Of a DNA stretch of 64,000 nt, positions 16,700 to 25,671 are shown piece by piece. The notes under the pieces were generated by a model, which saw nothing but the letters and a program-made list of their open reading frames with translations, was not told the DNA's origin and did not search any database. The DNA comes from TMED8 sp038125725 (GTDB lineage: Bacteria > Pseudomonadota > Alphaproteobacteria > Rhodospirillales > Casp-alpha2), in the NCBI GenBank assembly GCA_038125725.1, contig JAYPEK010000017.1, positions 11,329 through 75,328 on the forward strand, given 5' to 3'. Positions within the stretch are counted from its first letter, which is position 1; every line of letters begins with the position of its first letter. Both the position numbers and the translations under genes were made by a program.

Positions 16700-17863
16700 A
16701 TGGCCGGCGCCAACATCGTCAGCGTGTCGTGGGGCGATCACCTGAAATTCGGTAATGGCGACGGCCGGCTCGAAACGCCCGACGCCGTCGCCAGGCGCAT
16801 GGCCGCATGGAAGCGCGAATTGGACGCAGGGCAGGTCCTTTGGCGCACGCTCCGCCAAGCCCCCCGCCGCATCCAGCGCGGCCGCGACCTGGCGCCGCCG
16901 ACCAAGCCGGTGGCGCCCATCGGCTGGGACGAACTCGCGCTGGTCCCGGACCTCGCCCGCGACGCCGGCATTGAGGCTTACCTCTATGTCACAATCTTCG
17001 ACGAGGGCTGGCCGCTGGCGCCGCCGGCCCGGCGCGCACGCAGCCATCACAACCCCTTCCATGCGCGCGACGTCGCCAGCCAAACACTGTTTTCGCACGC
17101 CCATCCGGAATATGCCTGCGTCGACCGCGCCGGCCGGCGACGCCATTGGGGCGTGTTGTCGCTCGCCTATCCGGCGGTGCGCCGCTATTTCCGCGAACGC
17201 TACCTGGCGCTCCTCGACAGCAGCCGCTTCGACGGCCTGTTCCTCTGTCTCCGCTCGCAATCGCGCCCGCCCGATCACGCCGACCAGTTCGGCTACAACG
17301 AACCGGTCCGCGCCGATTGCCTGGCGGCCTTCGGCGAAGACATCCGAAACACTGCCTTCGACCGGCCGGCCTGGCACCGCGTCCAGGGCGGCTACCTGAC
17401 GGCGTTCCTGCGTGAACTGCGTGCGGAACTGACCGGACGCGGCGTGAAGCTCGCCCTCGGCGTGCCGCGCGGCGACATCATCGGCCCGCCGCTCGGCAAC
17501 TGGACCCTCGATTGGCGCACCTGGGTTGCGGACGGCCTGGTCGATCAACTGATCATCGACCAGAACGCATCCAAATGCCCGTCCATGTGGCTCGATCTCT
17601 GGCCCATGCACCGGGGCGGCGGCTACCTGCAAAACCATCTGACCGGCGACGGCATGCCGGACCTGGAACCCCATGTCGGCCGCGACTATTCCCCAGTCAT
17701 CGCCGGCAGCGATTGCGCGCTCTTTCTGGCCCGGCAATGGCACGACCTGGACGCCCGGCTGGAACGCAAGCTCGGCAATCTGGAAAGCGTTTCCGGATTG
17801 GTGTTCAGCTCATTCCGGCACGACAACGCGCGCCTGCTGGCGTCCGGCGACTGGCAGGACTAG
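16700..17863 (+). CDS. Putative TIM-barrel glycosidase-like protein
   Basis: 387 residues, no signal peptide. The layout is that of family-10-like glycosyl hydrolase (GHL10/YngK-type) barrels: N-terminal ARDAGIEAYLYVTIFDEGWP, then a strand LAYPAVRRYFRERYLALLD, then FDGLFLCLRSQSRPP, RGVKLALGVPRG and LVDQLIIDQNAS. Acidic catalytic residues cannot be assigned with confidence. It starts 3 bp after the DUF188 gene, and its end overlaps the convergent TauD gene by 4 bp. Substrate and true enzymatic activity are unknown. Confidence 0.55.
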   Translation: MAGANIVSVSWGDHLKFGNGDGRLETPDAVARRMAAWKRELDAGQVLWRTLRQAPRRIQRGRDLAPPTKPVAPIGWDELALVPDLARDAGIEAYLYVTIFDEGWPLAPPARRARSHHNPFHARDVASQTLFSHAHPEYACVDRAGRRRHWGVLSLAYPAVRRYFRERYLALLDSSRFDGLFLCLRSQSRPPDHADQFGYNEPVRADCLAAFGEDIRNTAFDRPAWHRVQGGYLTAFLRELRAELTGRGVKLALGVPRGDIIGPPLGNWTLDWRTWVADGLVDQLIIDQNASKCPSMWLDLWPMHRGGGYLQNHLTGDGMPDLEPHVGRDYSPVIAGSDCALFLARQWHDLDARLERKLGNLESVSGLVFSSFRHDNARLLASGDWQD

Positions 17864-18753
17864 GCGGCGAGCCCTTCGTCGACGACCTCGCCGGGCTCGG
17901 TTTCCATCACCGTGGCGCGGCGCATGTCGCGCCGGTATTTGGCTTCATCGAAGGGACGCGCGCGGTGCATGGTGCAGCGATCGTCCCAGATCAAGAGGTC
18001 GCCCTCCCGCCAGGTATGGGTATGGACGAATTGGGGCTGGGTCGCATGTTCGGTCAGGTCGCGGACCAGAATACGTGCTTCCGCCGTCGGCAGGCCGACG
18101 ATGTCGCCGATATGTGACGCCAGGTAGAGCGTCTTGCGTCCCGATCCCGGATGCACCCGCACCAAAGGCCGGCGGATCGGCGGCAGCGCCCGGCGCTCGT
18201 CGTCGGAGAATTCATCGAAACCCAACAGCGCGCGCGACGTGCGGATGCAGTGCACGGCGACCATGTCCTCAATCCGTGCTTTCATCGCATCGTCGAGCGC
18301 GTCGTAGGCGGCGCGCAGGTCGCAGACCTGGGTCTCGCCGCCTTTCGGCGTCACCGTGTGGGCATGCAGCATGGAATACTTGGCGGCGATCCGCTTGAAG
18401 GACGAGTCCGTATGCCAGAGACGGTTGCCCAGGTTGAACAGCCTGCGGCGATCGCTGCCGTCCAGGATGCCGCTCTTTTCGTCCAGGTTGGAGATATCCG
18501 TCAGTTCCTCCCGCACCCGGCGCTTGATGTCGGTGGTCAGCACGCCGTTGACCTCGTCCAGCGAGCCGAAGCGCCGGGCGAAATCGATCTGCGCCTGCTG
18601 CTCCACGGGGCGGCCGCGAATGACCACGGTGGCATAGGTGTCGAGCGCGCCGACGACCGCGTCCCGGGTGGCGTCGTCGACCTCGGCTGCGATGTCGAGG
18701 CCGGTGATCTCGGCGGCGAAATCCCCACCCAAGGGATTGATGGTGATGGTCAT
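17860..18753 (-). CDS. TauD/TfdA family Fe(II)/2-oxoglutarate dioxygenase
   Basis: 297 residues. The non-haem iron facial triad is visible: H114 and D116 (WHTDSS) and H263 (CTMHRARPF), with R279 in RRDMRRATV as the 2-oxoglutarate anchor. WDDRCTMHRA is the classical TfdA-type signature. Such enzymes hydroxylate sulfonates, phenoxyacids or other carboxylates in the cytoplasm. It follows the flavoprotein dehydrogenase at 18772 on the same strand with an 18-bp gap, so it may catalyse an opening oxidation in the same catabolic route. Confidence 0.9.
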   Translation of the reverse strand: MTITINPLGGDFAAEITGLDIAAEVDDATRDAVVGALDTYATVVIRGRPVEQQAQIDFARRFGSLDEVNGVLTTDIKRRVREELTDISNLDEKSGILDGSDRRRLFNLGNRLWHTDSSFKRIAAKYSMLHAHTVTPKGGETQVCDLRAAYDALDDAMKARIEDMVAVHCIRTSRALLGFDEFSDDERRALPPIRRPLVRVHPGSGRKTLYLASHIGDIVGLPTAEARILVRDLTEHATQPQFVHTHTWREGDLLIWDDRCTMHRARPFDEAKYRRDMRRATVMETEPGEVVDEGLAA

Positions 18754-18771
18754 GCTGGCGTCCTCCCCGGG

Positions 18772-20388
18772 CTATGATACCGCATGGCTGCCGGCGATAA
18801 ATCCCCATGTCAGGCAGGGCCCGAGCGTGGTGCCGGCGCCGACGCCCTTGGAGCCGAAGCTGTTGGCCATGACGTTGCCGGCGGCATAGAGCCCTTCGAT
18901 GACGCTGCCGTCGGGGCGCAGCGCGCGGGCGTATCGATCCGTGCGCGCGCCGCCCTTGGTGCCGAGGAAACTGGCCTTGAACGGCATCGCATAGAACGGC
19001 GGCTTCTCGATGGAGCCCAGCGTCGGGTTCGGCTTGTTGGCCGGATCGCCGCCGCGCGCCCGGTCCCAGATCGCGGCGCCGCGGCCGAAATCATCATCGA
19101 CGCCGGCGCGCGCGAATGCGCTGAACCGCGCCGCCGTCTCCTTGAGGCCTTCCGCGTCGACGCCGATCTTTGCCGCCAGGTCTTCCAGGCTTTCGGCCTC
19201 GAAGCGGTTGTCCGGCACCGAGGCCTTGGGCATCAGGTGCGGATACTTGGCGGCGTATTGGCTGTCGTAGATGCGCCAGGCCGGCAGATTGACGGGATGA
19301 CCGGTCTCCGGATCGCGCTCGGCGAAGGCAAGGCCGACGTTCATCTGCTTTTCGTTGACGAAGCGCTTGCCCCACTTGTTGACGATCATGGAATGGGGCA
19401 GGAAGTAGTCGCCGGCCGGCAGTCCCTGGCGCCGGCCTTCGTACATGATCGGCGTGGTGCCCATGATCAGCGCCTGGTCCATGCGGTCCATCTCGGCGCC
19501 GGCGGCTTCCGCCATGGCGTGCCCGTCGCCGGTATTGGTGCTGGGGCTGGCAGTCCATTCCACCGGCCCGGGGAAATACTTGGCCATCATCTCCGGGTTC
19601 CACTCGAACCCGCCACTGGCCAGGATCACACCTTTCGCCGCCGTGATCTCAACCGTTTCGTCGCCGCGCTCGGCGGTCAGGCCGGTGACACGGCCGTCCT
19701 CTAGGACAAGGTCACGCGCCGCCGTCTCGGTCCAGACCTCGACGCCCATGTCCAGGCAGCCCTTAAAGAGCCCGATGGAAAGCGCGTTGCCGCGCGTCTT
19801 CAATCCGGTCAGCCGCCGCCAGGCCATTTTCCAGCCGAGCCGCATGACGCCTTTTTTCGGATTGGCAAGAAAGTGGTAATCGAAAACTTCCTCGTAGTTG
19901 AGGTCGACGCCGCTCGTCGGGGGGCGGATCCTGTCGCGCCAGCTGGGCCCCAGGATCGACGGGCGCAAGGGCGCGGCCGAGACATTGCGCCCATAGGGAA
20001 GCCCGCCCTCGGCCTCGGCATAGGGGTCGGGGTCGCGGTTCGGGTTGAAGGTGATCGGGGTTACCTTCTCAACAAATTCGAGCATCTTCGGCGCCTGTTC
20101 GACGAACGCCGCCCACAGCGGTTCCTCTGTGTTGTGCCAGCCTTCCGGCGACACGGCGCGGATATAGGTAAGCACCTTCTCCGGCGAATCCTCGACGCCG
20201 AGCCGTCTCTGGTGATGGTGGCAGGGCGCCCAGATGCAGCCGCCCGACATGGCCGTGGTGCCGCCGATGAGCTCGGACTTCTCCACCACCAGCACGCTGG
20301 CGCCGGCGGCACGCGCGGCCAGCGCCGCGCTCAGGCCGGCCGCGCCCGTGCCCACGATCACCACATCGAATTCCAAACTGGCGCTCAT
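18772..20388 (-). CDS. FAD-dependent oxidoreductase, 3-ketosteroid dehydrogenase / fumarate reductase flavoprotein type
   Basis: 538 residues. The N-terminal dinucleotide-binding motif VVIVGTGAAGLSAAL (about 9-23) is followed by EKSELIGGTTAMSGGCIWAP, as in KstD-like flavoproteins, and the C-terminal FAD motif is RPDGSVIEGLYAAGNVMAN. This class removes hydrogens alpha,beta to a ketone, as in 3-ketosteroid delta1-dehydrogenase, or reduces enoates. Cytoplasmic, no signal. It is downstream of the thiolase cluster on the same strand. A substrate with a ring ketone or enone would fit the neighbours, but this is inference. Confidence 0.85.
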   Translation of the reverse strand: MSASLEFDVVIVGTGAAGLSAALAARAAGASVLVVEKSELIGGTTAMSGGCIWAPCHHHQRRLGVEDSPEKVLTYIRAVSPEGWHNTEEPLWAAFVEQAPKMLEFVEKVTPITFNPNRDPDPYAEAEGGLPYGRNVSAAPLRPSILGPSWRDRIRPPTSGVDLNYEEVFDYHFLANPKKGVMRLGWKMAWRRLTGLKTRGNALSIGLFKGCLDMGVEVWTETAARDLVLEDGRVTGLTAERGDETVEITAAKGVILASGGFEWNPEMMAKYFPGPVEWTASPSTNTGDGHAMAEAAGAEMDRMDQALIMGTTPIMYEGRRQGLPAGDYFLPHSMIVNKWGKRFVNEKQMNVGLAFAERDPETGHPVNLPAWRIYDSQYAAKYPHLMPKASVPDNRFEAESLEDLAAKIGVDAEGLKETAARFSAFARAGVDDDFGRGAAIWDRARGGDPANKPNPTLGSIEKPPFYAMPFKASFLGTKGGARTDRYARALRPDGSVIEGLYAAGNVMANSFGSKGVGAGTTLGPCLTWGFIAGSHAVS

Positions 20389-20496
20389 TCCTGTCCCCCG
20401 CCCCCGGATGATTTGGATCGTTCGAGTTTGATCCGCTCACCCTGGAACGCAAGCCCCCCTGCGCCGGCGCCGCCTATATCTTTCAGTGATGCGCGT

Positions 20497-21702
20497 TCAA
20501 GCGCCTTCCTTGCCGACGATGGCGATGGAGCAGACGTTCTGGTGCGGGAAACCGCCCAGGTTGTGGGTCAGGCCGAACACCGGTTCGTCGGCGCGCTGGC
20601 GCTCGCCGGCACGGCCCTGCATCTGCAGATACATCTCATAGATCATCCGAAGTCCCGACGCGCCGATGGGATGGCCGAAACACTTGAGGCCGCCGTCGAT
20701 CTGGCAGGGCACCTTGCCGTCGGCATCGTAGAAGCCGTCCATGATGTCCTTCACGGCGCCGCCTTCCGGCGACACGTGCAGGTCCTCCATGGTCACCAGT
20801 TCGGTGATCGAGAAACAGTCGTGCACCTCGATCAGGCTGAGCTGTTCGCGCGGGTTGGTGATGCCGGCTTCCTTGTAGGCACGCTCGGCGGCCTTGCGGG
20901 TGGTCATGAAGTAGCTGCCGTCCCAGGAATTGTGCTGCGCCTCGGTGCCGTTGGAGACCGAAAGCTGCAACGCCTTCACCGTGATCAGGTCGGTCTTGCC
21001 GAGCGAACGGGCGATCTCCGGCGTCGTCACGATGGCGCAGGCGGCACCGTCGGAAACGCCGCAGCAATCGAACAGGCCCAAGGGTTCGGCGACCATCGGC
21101 GCGTTCAGCACCTTATCCTCGTCGATCTTGTTCCTGAGATGCGCCTTCGGGTTCTTGGCGCCGTTGTCGTGGCTCTTGACCGAGACGTGGGCCATGGCGC
21201 GCTTCAGGTCCTGGGGTGAAACGCCGTGCTTGGAGGTGTAAGCGCTGGCCAACTGGGCGAAGGAACCGGGCGCCGAGGCATTGGCCCAGAACTGATCGTT
21301 CAAGGCGCCGCGCGAACGCTGCGGCAGGCCGCCGTAGCCGGTGTCCTTGAGCTTCTCAACGCCGAGAGCCAGCGCGATATCGCAAGCGCCCGACGCGACC
21401 GCGTAGACCGCGCCCCGGAAGGCTTCCGAGCCGCTAGCGCAGTAGTTCTCGACACGGGTGACCGGGATGTAGGGAAGCCTGAGCGCCATCGCCAGCGGAA
21501 TGCCCGACTTGCCGACGTGCTGTTCTTCGATGGCGGTGGAGAACCAGGCCGCCTCGATGCGGTCCTTTTCGATGCCGGAATCGCCCAAGGCCTCGGTGAA
21601 GGCCTCCAGCATCAAGTCCTCGGCGTTGTCGTTCCAGCGTTCGCCGAACTTCGAGCAGCCCATGCCCAGAATGGCGACCTTGTCGCTAATACCCGTTGCC
21701 AT
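20497..21702 (-). CDS. SCP2-type thiolase / acetyl-CoA acetyltransferase
   Basis: 401 residues starting at ATG 21702, 8 bases after GGGAGA. The nucleophilic Cys is C88 in VENYCASGSEAFRGA. GHPIGASG (about 345) and a final HNLGGFPHQNVCS follow the lipid-transfer/SCP-x thiolase pattern. It cleaves 3-ketoacyl-CoA. The start lies 2 bp after the stop of the DUF35 fusion gene. Archaea and actinobacteria pair SCP2-type thiolases or aldolases with DUF35 partners, so the two proteins very likely form a complex. Confidence 0.88.
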   Translation of the reverse strand: MATGISDKVAILGMGCSKFGERWNDNAEDLMLEAFTEALGDSGIEKDRIEAAWFSTAIEEQHVGKSGIPLAMALRLPYIPVTRVENYCASGSEAFRGAVYAVASGACDIALALGVEKLKDTGYGGLPQRSRGALNDQFWANASAPGSFAQLASAYTSKHGVSPQDLKRAMAHVSVKSHDNGAKNPKAHLRNKIDEDKVLNAPMVAEPLGLFDCCGVSDGAACAIVTTPEIARSLGKTDLITVKALQLSVSNGTEAQHNSWDGSYFMTTRKAAERAYKEAGITNPREQLSLIEVHDCFSITELVTMEDLHVSPEGGAVKDIMDGFYDADGKVPCQIDGGLKCFGHPIGASGLRMIYEMYLQMQGRAGERQRADEPVFGLTHNLGGFPHQNVCSIAIVGKEGA

Positions 21703-21704
21703 GA

Positions 21705-23171
21705 TCAATCTCCCTTCGCGGCCGCATCCGGTGCCGCTTTCCAATAGTAACGCCTGAAGCCACGTTTGGCATCGTAATCCTTGACCCGAAAGGTGAGGTG
21801 CATGGGCATCCCCACCTCGAGGCCCACCGCCGGGTCGACGTCGGTGATGTCGGTCATCGAACGGCCGCCGTCCTCGAACTGCACCATGCCGTAGTAGGCC
21901 GGCGGGTCCGGCGAATAGGTCAGCCTGTCGGAGGTGAACGAGTTCAGCTTGGCCGACGCGCCGGAAAGCGGATAGTCCTCCTGGGTGCCGACGGCGGAAC
22001 AGTTCGGGTTGACGCAGACGTTGGTCTTCGGGAACTGCACCGTGCCGCACTGCGAGCACTTGCCGCCCATCAGCGAGAGGATCATCTCCTTGTTGCGATA
22101 GAGCGTCGTCATGCCGGTCTGCTTGTCCATCTCGGCGCGCAGGCCCCGCTCCATCTCGATCAGGTCGTTATGGGCGAGGTAGCGGTTATAGTTGGTCTTG
22201 GTGAGGCCGCGCTTCAGATAGCCGGAAACGCCGACCTCGGGGCGCGTCGCCTTGATCGCGTCGGTGGCCTCGAACACCAGGGCGTCGCAGCCCTGGCCGA
22301 AACCGGTGACCAGGATCTTGTCACCGGGCGCGGCCTCTTCCAGCGCATGCACCAGCATCACCAGCCCGTGCGCGGCGCCGGCCTCGCCCAGATTGGCTTG
22401 CAGGTTGTCGCGCACCGCTTCGTCGGCAATGCCAAGCTTCTTCGCCAAGCCGCCGGCAACCCGGCGCATGGCGGCGGGGAAGCAGAAATGATTGATGTCG
22501 GCACCGGAGACACCGGCCGCCTGCAGGGCGGCCTCGGCGGCGGCGGGAACCAGCTTCATGTAACCCTCGTCGCGGATCCAGCGCTCTTCCCAGGTGTAGT
22601 CGTAGGCCTCGTCCTGGCCGCGGTAGTGATCGACGAAATCGACCGCCTTGGTGTGTTGGCCCAGCAGCTTGGCGACGCCGTCGCCCTCGCCCACCAGCAA
22701 CGCCGCGCCGGCATCGCCGGTGGTCATCTCTATCGGGCTGGCGGCACGCGCCCGGCGCTTTTCCGCCGCCGTCACCAGGATCGGCTTGCCGCCGCCGGCC
22801 GCCATCTTCAGCGCCGCCGACAAGGCCGACGTGCCGGCCCGCTGCGAGCCCGCGATATCGAGGGTCAACAGGTCGGAGCCCAGCAACAGCGCCTCGGCGA
22901 TGACGCCGGCGTTCTGGCGGTCCTGGAACGGCAGGCTGGTCGACGCCAGATAGACGCCGCCGAGTTCGACCGCGCTGGCCGTGCCCAGGCAATCGCGCGC
23001 CGCGGCGACGGCCATGGTGATGGCGTCTTCGTCCCAGTTGGCCATGGCCCGTTCGCCCTTGGCCAATCCCTTGAGGCCCGGATTGAACCAGGCATGCGCC
23101 GCCGCGATGGACCCGCGATCGAGCCGCAACTGCGGGACATACCCGCCGAAGGCGTGAATTCCGACTGACAT
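21705..23171 (-). CDS. HMG-CoA synthase/KAS III-like protein fused to a DUF35 zinc-ribbon/OB domain
   Basis: 488 residues. Residues about 1-345 have the thiolase-superfamily fold of HMG-CoA synthase/KAS III. About 365-480 form a DUF35 unit with a zinc ribbon (CSQC...CVNPNC) and an OB-fold (YYGMVQFEDGGRSMTDITD). At the catalytic Cys position the sequence reads AGSQRAGTSAL, so Q110 replaces Cys, and the usual Glu and His positions also appear changed. It is therefore probably non-catalytic or has altered chemistry, and serves as partner of the adjacent thiolase. It is followed 2 bp later by the thiolase gene. Confidence 0.82.
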   Translation of the reverse strand: MSVGIHAFGGYVPQLRLDRGSIAAAHAWFNPGLKGLAKGERAMANWDEDAITMAVAAARDCLGTASAVELGGVYLASTSLPFQDRQNAGVIAEALLLGSDLLTLDIAGSQRAGTSALSAALKMAAGGGKPILVTAAEKRRARAASPIEMTTGDAGAALLVGEGDGVAKLLGQHTKAVDFVDHYRGQDEAYDYTWEERWIRDEGYMKLVPAAAEAALQAAGVSGADINHFCFPAAMRRVAGGLAKKLGIADEAVRDNLQANLGEAGAAHGLVMLVHALEEAAPGDKILVTGFGQGCDALVFEATDAIKATRPEVGVSGYLKRGLTKTNYNRYLAHNDLIEMERGLRAEMDKQTGMTTLYRNKEMILSLMGGKCSQCGTVQFPKTNVCVNPNCSAVGTQEDYPLSGASAKLNSFTSDRLTYSPDPPAYYGMVQFEDGGRSMTDITDVDPAVGLEVGMPMHLTFRVKDYDAKRGFRRYYWKAAPDAAAKGD

Positions 23172-23214
23172 TCTTGTGCTCCCTCCCCTGAGGATATTCG
23201 TGATCTGGTAGCTG

Positions 23215-24348
23215 TTAAATTCCGCCGCCCGATTTCAGCGCCGCGATCTCGTCGGCACCGAAACCCCAATCGGCCAGCGCTTCCTCGTTGTGCTGGCCGG
23301 GGTTCGGCGGCGGCGACGGGAAATCCTGCGGCGTGCGGCTGAAGCGCGGCGCCGGCGCGCCCTGCATGTGGCCGTTGATCTCGATGAAGGCGCCGCGCGC
23401 CTTGTTGTGCGGATAGTCCGGCGCCTCCTTGAGGCTCAGCACCGGGCCGTAGCAGACGTCGGTGCCGGCCATGATGGCGTCCCATTCGTCGCGGGTCTTG
23501 GTCTTGAACACCTGTTCCAGCTTCGCCTTCGCCGCCGGCCAACTGTCCTTTTCGAGCTGGCGGGCGAACAGCGGATCATCGCTCAGGTCGAGCTTCTCCA
23601 GCAAGAGCGCATGGAACTGTGGCTCGATGGAACCCAGCGAAATCCACTTGCCGTCGGCGCATTCGTAGGTGCCGTAGAAATAGGCGCCGCCGTCCAGCAT
23701 GTTGGCCTCGCGCTCGTCGTCCCAGGCGCCGTAGGCCATGCGGGTGTAGACGCTGCCCAACAGCAGCGGCACGCAATCCGACATGCCGGCATCGACCACC
23801 TGGCCCTTACCCGACGCCTGGGCCTCGTAGATGGCGGCCAGGATGCCGACCAGAAGCATCATGCCGCCGCCGCCGAAATCGGCGGCGATGTTCAAGGGCG
23901 GCACGGGCTTCTCCTTGGTGCCGATGGCATGCAGCGCGCCGGTGATCGCCAGGTAATTGATGTCGTGCCCGGCGGAATGCGCCAGCGGGCCGTCCTGGCC
24001 CCAGCCGGTCATGCGCCCGTAGACCAGCTTCGGGTTGCGTTCCAGGCAGACGTCGGGGCCGAGCCCCAAACGTTCCATGACGCCCGGCCGATAACCCTCG
24101 ATCAGGGCGTCGGCCTCGCCGATCAGCTTCAGCATGGCTTCGCGCCCGGCGTCGGTCTTCAGGTTCAGCGTCACCGAACGGCGGCTGCGGCGGTTGATGT
24201 CGCTGGATGCGTCGCCTTCGAGCGGCGACGGGTTCGGGCGGTCGATGCGGATCACGTCGGCGCCCATGTCGCCGAGCATCATGGAGCAGAACGGCCCCGG
24301 CCCGAGCCCCGCCATCTCCACAACCTTCAACCCCTTAAGCGGTCCCAT
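23215..24348 (-). CDS. CaiB/BaiF CoA-transferase family (alpha-methylacyl-CoA racemase-like)
   Basis: 377 residues. The N-terminal LKGLKVVEMAGLGPGPFCSM segment is typical, followed by the AGHDINYLAITG block with H128 and ADFGGGGMMLLVG with D157, the His/Asp acid-base pair of alpha-methylacyl-CoA racemase. This argues for the racemase branch rather than the CoA-transferase branch with its catalytic Asp. It would epimerise 2-methylacyl-CoA so that acyl-CoA dehydrogenase can act. The gene overlaps the MarR gene by 14 bp and belongs to the same operon. Confidence 0.87.
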   Translation of the reverse strand: MGPLKGLKVVEMAGLGPGPFCSMMLGDMGADVIRIDRPNPSPLEGDASSDINRRSRRSVTLNLKTDAGREAMLKLIGEADALIEGYRPGVMERLGLGPDVCLERNPKLVYGRMTGWGQDGPLAHSAGHDINYLAITGALHAIGTKEKPVPPLNIAADFGGGGMMLLVGILAAIYEAQASGKGQVVDAGMSDCVPLLLGSVYTRMAYGAWDDEREANMLDGGAYFYGTYECADGKWISLGSIEPQFHALLLEKLDLSDDPLFARQLEKDSWPAAKAKLEQVFKTKTRDEWDAIMAGTDVCYGPVLSLKEAPDYPHNKARGAFIEINGHMQGAPAPRFSRTPQDFPSPPPNPGQHNEEALADWGFGADEIAALKSGGGI

Positions 24349-24802
24349 TCTTGCTCTCCTGTATTTCCTCGGCCGCCGCCATCAGGTTGGCCTTGACCGT
24401 TTTCATCATGTCCATGAGCTGGTCGACCTGCTCCTGGTTCAAGCCCTTGAGGGCCATTTTGTTGAGTTCGTTGGCGCGGCGCACCATGGTGCCCTGGATG
24501 TCGCGCACCTGGTCGGTGAGCCAAATGCGCTTCACCCGGCGGTCGCGCGGGTCCTCGCGGCGCTCCACCCAGCCGCGCGCCTCCAGCCGGTCGATCAGGC
24601 CGCTCAGTGTCACGGCGCCGATTTCCATGCGGTCGCAGAGCTCGCGCTGGGTCTGGCCGTCGACGCGGAACAGCGCGCCCAACACCCCCCACTGGGCCCG
24701 TGTCAGGCCGTAGGGCTGCATGAAGTGATCGTAGACAATGGACCGGAACCGCGCCACGTCGTGGAACAGGAAACCGATCCGATTGTCGAGATCACGCGCC
24801 AT
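24335..24802 (-). CDS. MarR family transcriptional regulator
   Basis: 155 residues with the MarR winged helix: LTRAQWGVLGALFRVDGQTQ, then ELCDRMEIGAVTLSGLIDRL (recognition helix) and the wing RREDPRDRRVKRIWLT. It lies inside the catabolic operon, 2 bp after the MaoC gene and overlapping the CaiB gene, so it most likely regulates this operon in response to an acyl-CoA or aromatic ligand. The shared divergent promoter at 26592-26738, with its inverted repeats, is the best candidate target. Start ATG 24802 is the conserved one. Confidence 0.9.
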   Translation of the reverse strand: MARDLDNRIGFLFHDVARFRSIVYDHFMQPYGLTRAQWGVLGALFRVDGQTQRELCDRMEIGAVTLSGLIDRLEARGWVERREDPRDRRVKRIWLTDQVRDIQGTMVRRANELNKMALKGLNQEQVDQLMDMMKTVKANLMAAAEEIQESKNGTA

Positions 24803-24804
24803 CG

Positions 24805-25671
24805 TCAGCCGTCGCCAACCACGCAAAGGCCGTTGTTCAGCACCACCACGTCGCGCTCCAACACGCGGGCACGGAACGAAATCTCGTTGCCGTCCTTCCA
24901 CATCTCGGTGCGGATGGTCTCGCCCGGAAATACCGGCGACGAGAACCTGAGCTTCAACGACTTGAAGCGCTCGACCTGGTAGTCGCAATAGGTCCGGAGC
25001 ACTGCGTGCCCGGCAACCCCGAGCGTGCAGAGCCCATGCAGGATCGGCTGGTCGAAACCGGCCGCCGCCGCCACCTTGGGATCGGCATGCAACGGGTTCG
25101 GATCGCCCGACAGCCTGTAGATCAACGCCGCCTGCGGCAGCGTCGCAAGATCGCAGACACTGTCCGGTTCGCGGTCCGGCAGCGCGTGCGGTTCCGGCTG
25201 CGGGCCCGAGCTGCCGCCGCATCCGCCGTCACCGCGCGCGAAGGTCGTCGACGTTAGGGTGGCCAGAGCCTCGCCGGTCGCGACGTCCTTGACCACGCGC
25301 TCCTGGAACAGCAGCGCGCCCTTGCCCTCGCCCTTGTCGATGATGTTGACGACCTTGTTGCGGGCCACGATATGCGCGGCCGGCGGCAGCGGCTTGTGCA
25401 GTTCGATGCCCATTTCGCCGTGCAGGACCTTGTGCCAATCGACGCCGGTTCCCGGATCGCGCACCCAGAAGCCGGGCGTGCAGAGCACGGCGGCCATGGT
25501 CGGCACCGCGGCGAAATCGCGTTCCTCGAAGACGAAGCGCAATTGCCCCTCGTCCATGGGATCGGCGCCGAAACCGAGGCCGAGCGCGTAGATGATGGAA
25601 TCGCGCTCGCTGTAGTTCTGGACGACGTCCTCGAACGGCCAGTTGTAGATGGTATCGGGATCGAGAACCAT
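24805..25671 (-). CDS. MaoC-type 2-enoyl-CoA hydratase (peroxisomal hydratase 2-like)
   Basis: 288 residues, a double hot-dog protein. The C-terminal half carries the hydratase-2 motif YRLSGDPNPLHADPKVAAAA, with catalytic Asp and His, followed by GFDQPILHGLCTLG. The N-terminal half is a degenerate hot-dog domain as in MFE-2 hydratases. It forms (R)-3-hydroxyacyl-CoA, matching the MFE-2-like SDR encoded just upstream; their junction is TGATG (1-bp overlap). A GGCGG run at about 150-155 looks like an interdomain linker. Cytoplasmic. Confidence 0.88.
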   Translation of the reverse strand: MVLDPDTIYNWPFEDVVQNYSERDSIIYALGLGFGADPMDEGQLRFVFEERDFAAVPTMAAVLCTPGFWVRDPGTGVDWHKVLHGEMGIELHKPLPPAAHIVARNKVVNIIDKGEGKGALLFQERVVKDVATGEALATLTSTTFARGDGGCGGSSGPQPEPHALPDREPDSVCDLATLPQAALIYRLSGDPNPLHADPKVAAAAGFDQPILHGLCTLGVAGHAVLRTYCDYQVERFKSLKLRFSSPVFPGETIRTEMWKDGNEISFRARVLERDVVVLNNGLCVVGDG

